A DNA stretch of 64,000 bases from Congeria kusceri (lineage: Eukaryota; Mollusca; Bivalvia; Myida; Dreissenidae): NCBI GenBank assembly GCA_027627225.1, contig JAPFQT010000153.1, forward strand, positions 124,001 through 188,000, given 5' to 3'. Below are positions 62,319 through 64,000 of this stretch, piece by piece. The first letter of the stretch is position 1. Every line of letters starts with the position of its first letter. A program made the position numbers and the translations under genes. A model generated the notes under the pieces. The model made no database searches, was not told where the DNA came from, and saw only the letters and a list, made by a program, of their open reading frames with translations.

Positions 62319-63110
62319 GGCCGTGATGGCGCAAAGCGCTCACCTGAGAACTGGTACAGATAAAGACCATACTGTTATGACAGGTTTAAAAATTAAGTTA
62401 TCTGAACAATACGAAGAGGGGGATAGTATCAATTTTGATTTAAAACATCGGTTAGTGAAATGTGCTAACTGAAGTACGAGTTGGGTAGTAGATGTGCAAT
62501 TTTTTTGCCAATGGTTCTCAAATCATTATCTTCGATATTCTTACCTGACACTTTTTCATTAAGTCATGGAAAATGCAGAGACAGTAGATGTTGATGTCTT
62601 TTTTGCAAACAGTTTTGGAGAACTAGTTGCAATGCGATAATTGCGATGGCTGTGCTCTAAGGTCAAGTTTTGCTTTTTCTTTCATAATTTTCTGTCCAAT
62701 TATGATAAATGATGTTAATGCAGGCTCTTAAGACATCAATGTTGCATGTCCAAATAACTGCATGCAAGTCTTGCAACTATTGGAAATCAAATTGCATTTA
62801 TCAATTTTTATGGTCATGCGCAAATGTGCAAGTTTGGTCAACATTGAATCACTATATTCGACTTCACCTTTAATCTTACGGTCATAGACAAATTGTACAA
62901 TATTGGTGAAGATTGGATAAAAAATGAAGTATCTATCCTGAATAATGTCCATTTTTGCATATTTTTTTCACAACAAAGGGCAATAACTCTGGTGTTTCTG
63001 GTCCGATCTTGCTTATATTCGACTTCAACTGTAATCTCATGGTAATAGACAAACTGTGCAAGATTGGTGAAGATTGGATGAAAAAGATTCTGCGTTTGAT
63101 AAACACACAT
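62319..63110. repeat. Satellite module with GGCGCAAAGCGCTCACCTGAG head
   Basis: Head GGGCCGTGATGGCGCAAAGC at 62320, unit-like satellite at 62850-63090 with the same words as 58993-60270. The middle part is too diverged to divide into units. Confidence 0.7.
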
Positions 63111-63119
63111 GCGCCCGGT

Positions 63120-63530
63120 TGGTGTTGGGTAGCCAATTTCTTAGTCCAAATTAGATCAAGGTCAAGGTCAAAGCAAGGTTGGGTGATATGGGTGGATTGG
63201 GAACGGTCATACGTAAAACCTGTGTAAATATCCAAGTGTTGTTGTAAGCGGTGTTGGTGCTAGACGAAACGGTAAAATCTAGTTAACCAAGAAATGGCAC
63301 TTTTGAATCAGTATAAGTCCAAATTAGTTCAAGGTCAAGGTCAAAGTAAAGTTGGGTAATATGAGTGGATTGGGGATGGACATAAGCAACAACTGTGTAA
63401 GTATCAAAGTGTTGTAGCAAGCGGTGTTGGTGCTAGACGAAACGGTAAAATCTAGTTAACCAAGAAACAGCCCATTTGAATTATTCTAAGTGAAATTAGG
63501 TCAAGGTTAAGGTCAAAGTAAGGCTGGGTA
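63120..63530. repeat. 172-bp tandem repeat with TCAAGGTCA
   Basis: Units aligned at AAATTAG (63148, 63321, 63493), period 172-173 bp, each with TCAAGGTCAAGGTCAAAG-like sequence, GGGTRATATGGGTGSATTGG and GCGGTGTTGGTGCTAGACGA. Units 1 and 2 are over 85% alike by eye. Confidence 0.88.
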
Positions 63531-64000
63531 ATATGGGTGCATTGGGAACGATAAATCCAGTCAGTAAGATTTGAGTGATAATCCAATTATTTCAAATGAT
63601 ACGAGGCAGCAAACTGTTACTGCAGCTTGGTGCAAATACTCTCGCGTTCAATACATCAGAATTAGGGGAGGTCGAATACAGAAAGGTTGTTAGTAAAATG
63701 TAATTAGCAAGCATACATGTATGTTGCAATGTATTTATAATGCTAGCAATATTACTTCTCAAAAGTAACCATCATATAGGTAGTTTTAAATATTTGCTTT
63801 TTAATATTGTAGTAAAGTATAGGGCACGTTTATTTTTGGAAAACAATACGTATATGCATTTGGTTTGTTCTAAAGTGTGTTCTATGCTCTATATTGTAGT
63901 ATATGCATGATCTATAATTGAGCCACAATTGCCTATTTGATAGATGTAACTGCATGTTTCAATGCGGTTTTCTTAAATGAGTGAAATAATATGTATCTGA
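63531..64000. other. Non-coding DNA
   Basis: Nothing supported up to the window edge. Confidence 0.4.

Overview
The window is AT-rich animal DNA with GT-AG introns, non-LTR retrotransposons, tRNA-derived SINEs, MITEs, many microsatellites and diverged 130-190 bp tandem modules. The modules carry heads and tails that I associate with bivalve molluscs (an AGCTCACC...GGTGAGCT hairpin head, an AGCTCG...GGTGAGCT head, GACCGACCGACAG tails). A bivalve is my best guess for the host; the species is not determined. I see nothing bacterial and no CRISPR array.

Layout. Positions 1-7460 are non-coding with microsatellites, one satellite block and a SINE. Positions 7460-12990 and 13322-25690 are two diverged copies of one tandem segmental duplication. 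Copy 1 carries a 1.54 kb retroposon-like insert flanked by an 8-bp target duplication. Copy 2 was entered by an old minus-strand LINE (14998-23895), which was then hit by a minus-strand SINE and a younger plus-strand LINE (about 16376-21416) that is almost complete. Another decayed LINE lies at 25820-27420.

The main object is 27438-45468. By joining splice sites whose phases agree, I reconstruct a 17-exon plus-strand gene of about 3.65 kb coding sequence. In order it encodes a KMT5A-like SET domain, fifteen tandem 17-residue repeats, an acidic/Ser linker, two C2H2-type zinc fingers, a Crypton-like tyrosine-recombinase domain, a Ser/Glu linker and a short C-terminal SANT-like segment. Reading frame and exon phase hold throughout, yet eight in-frame stops and one 2-nt deletion interrupt it, so it looks like a fairly young unitary pseudogene or a decaying member of a multicopy family.

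Positions 45957-64000 are repeat-rich. They hold satellite modules, an L1/Tx1-like LINE fragment, two further LINE 3' fragments, a TTAA-flanked MITE with an internal minisatellite (a sister MITE lies at 36075), a Ty3/gypsy integrase tail, and two tandem arrays rich in TCAAGGTCA nuclear-receptor half-sites. Apart from the SET/recombinase gene and the LINE ORFs I see no convincing protein-coding gene.
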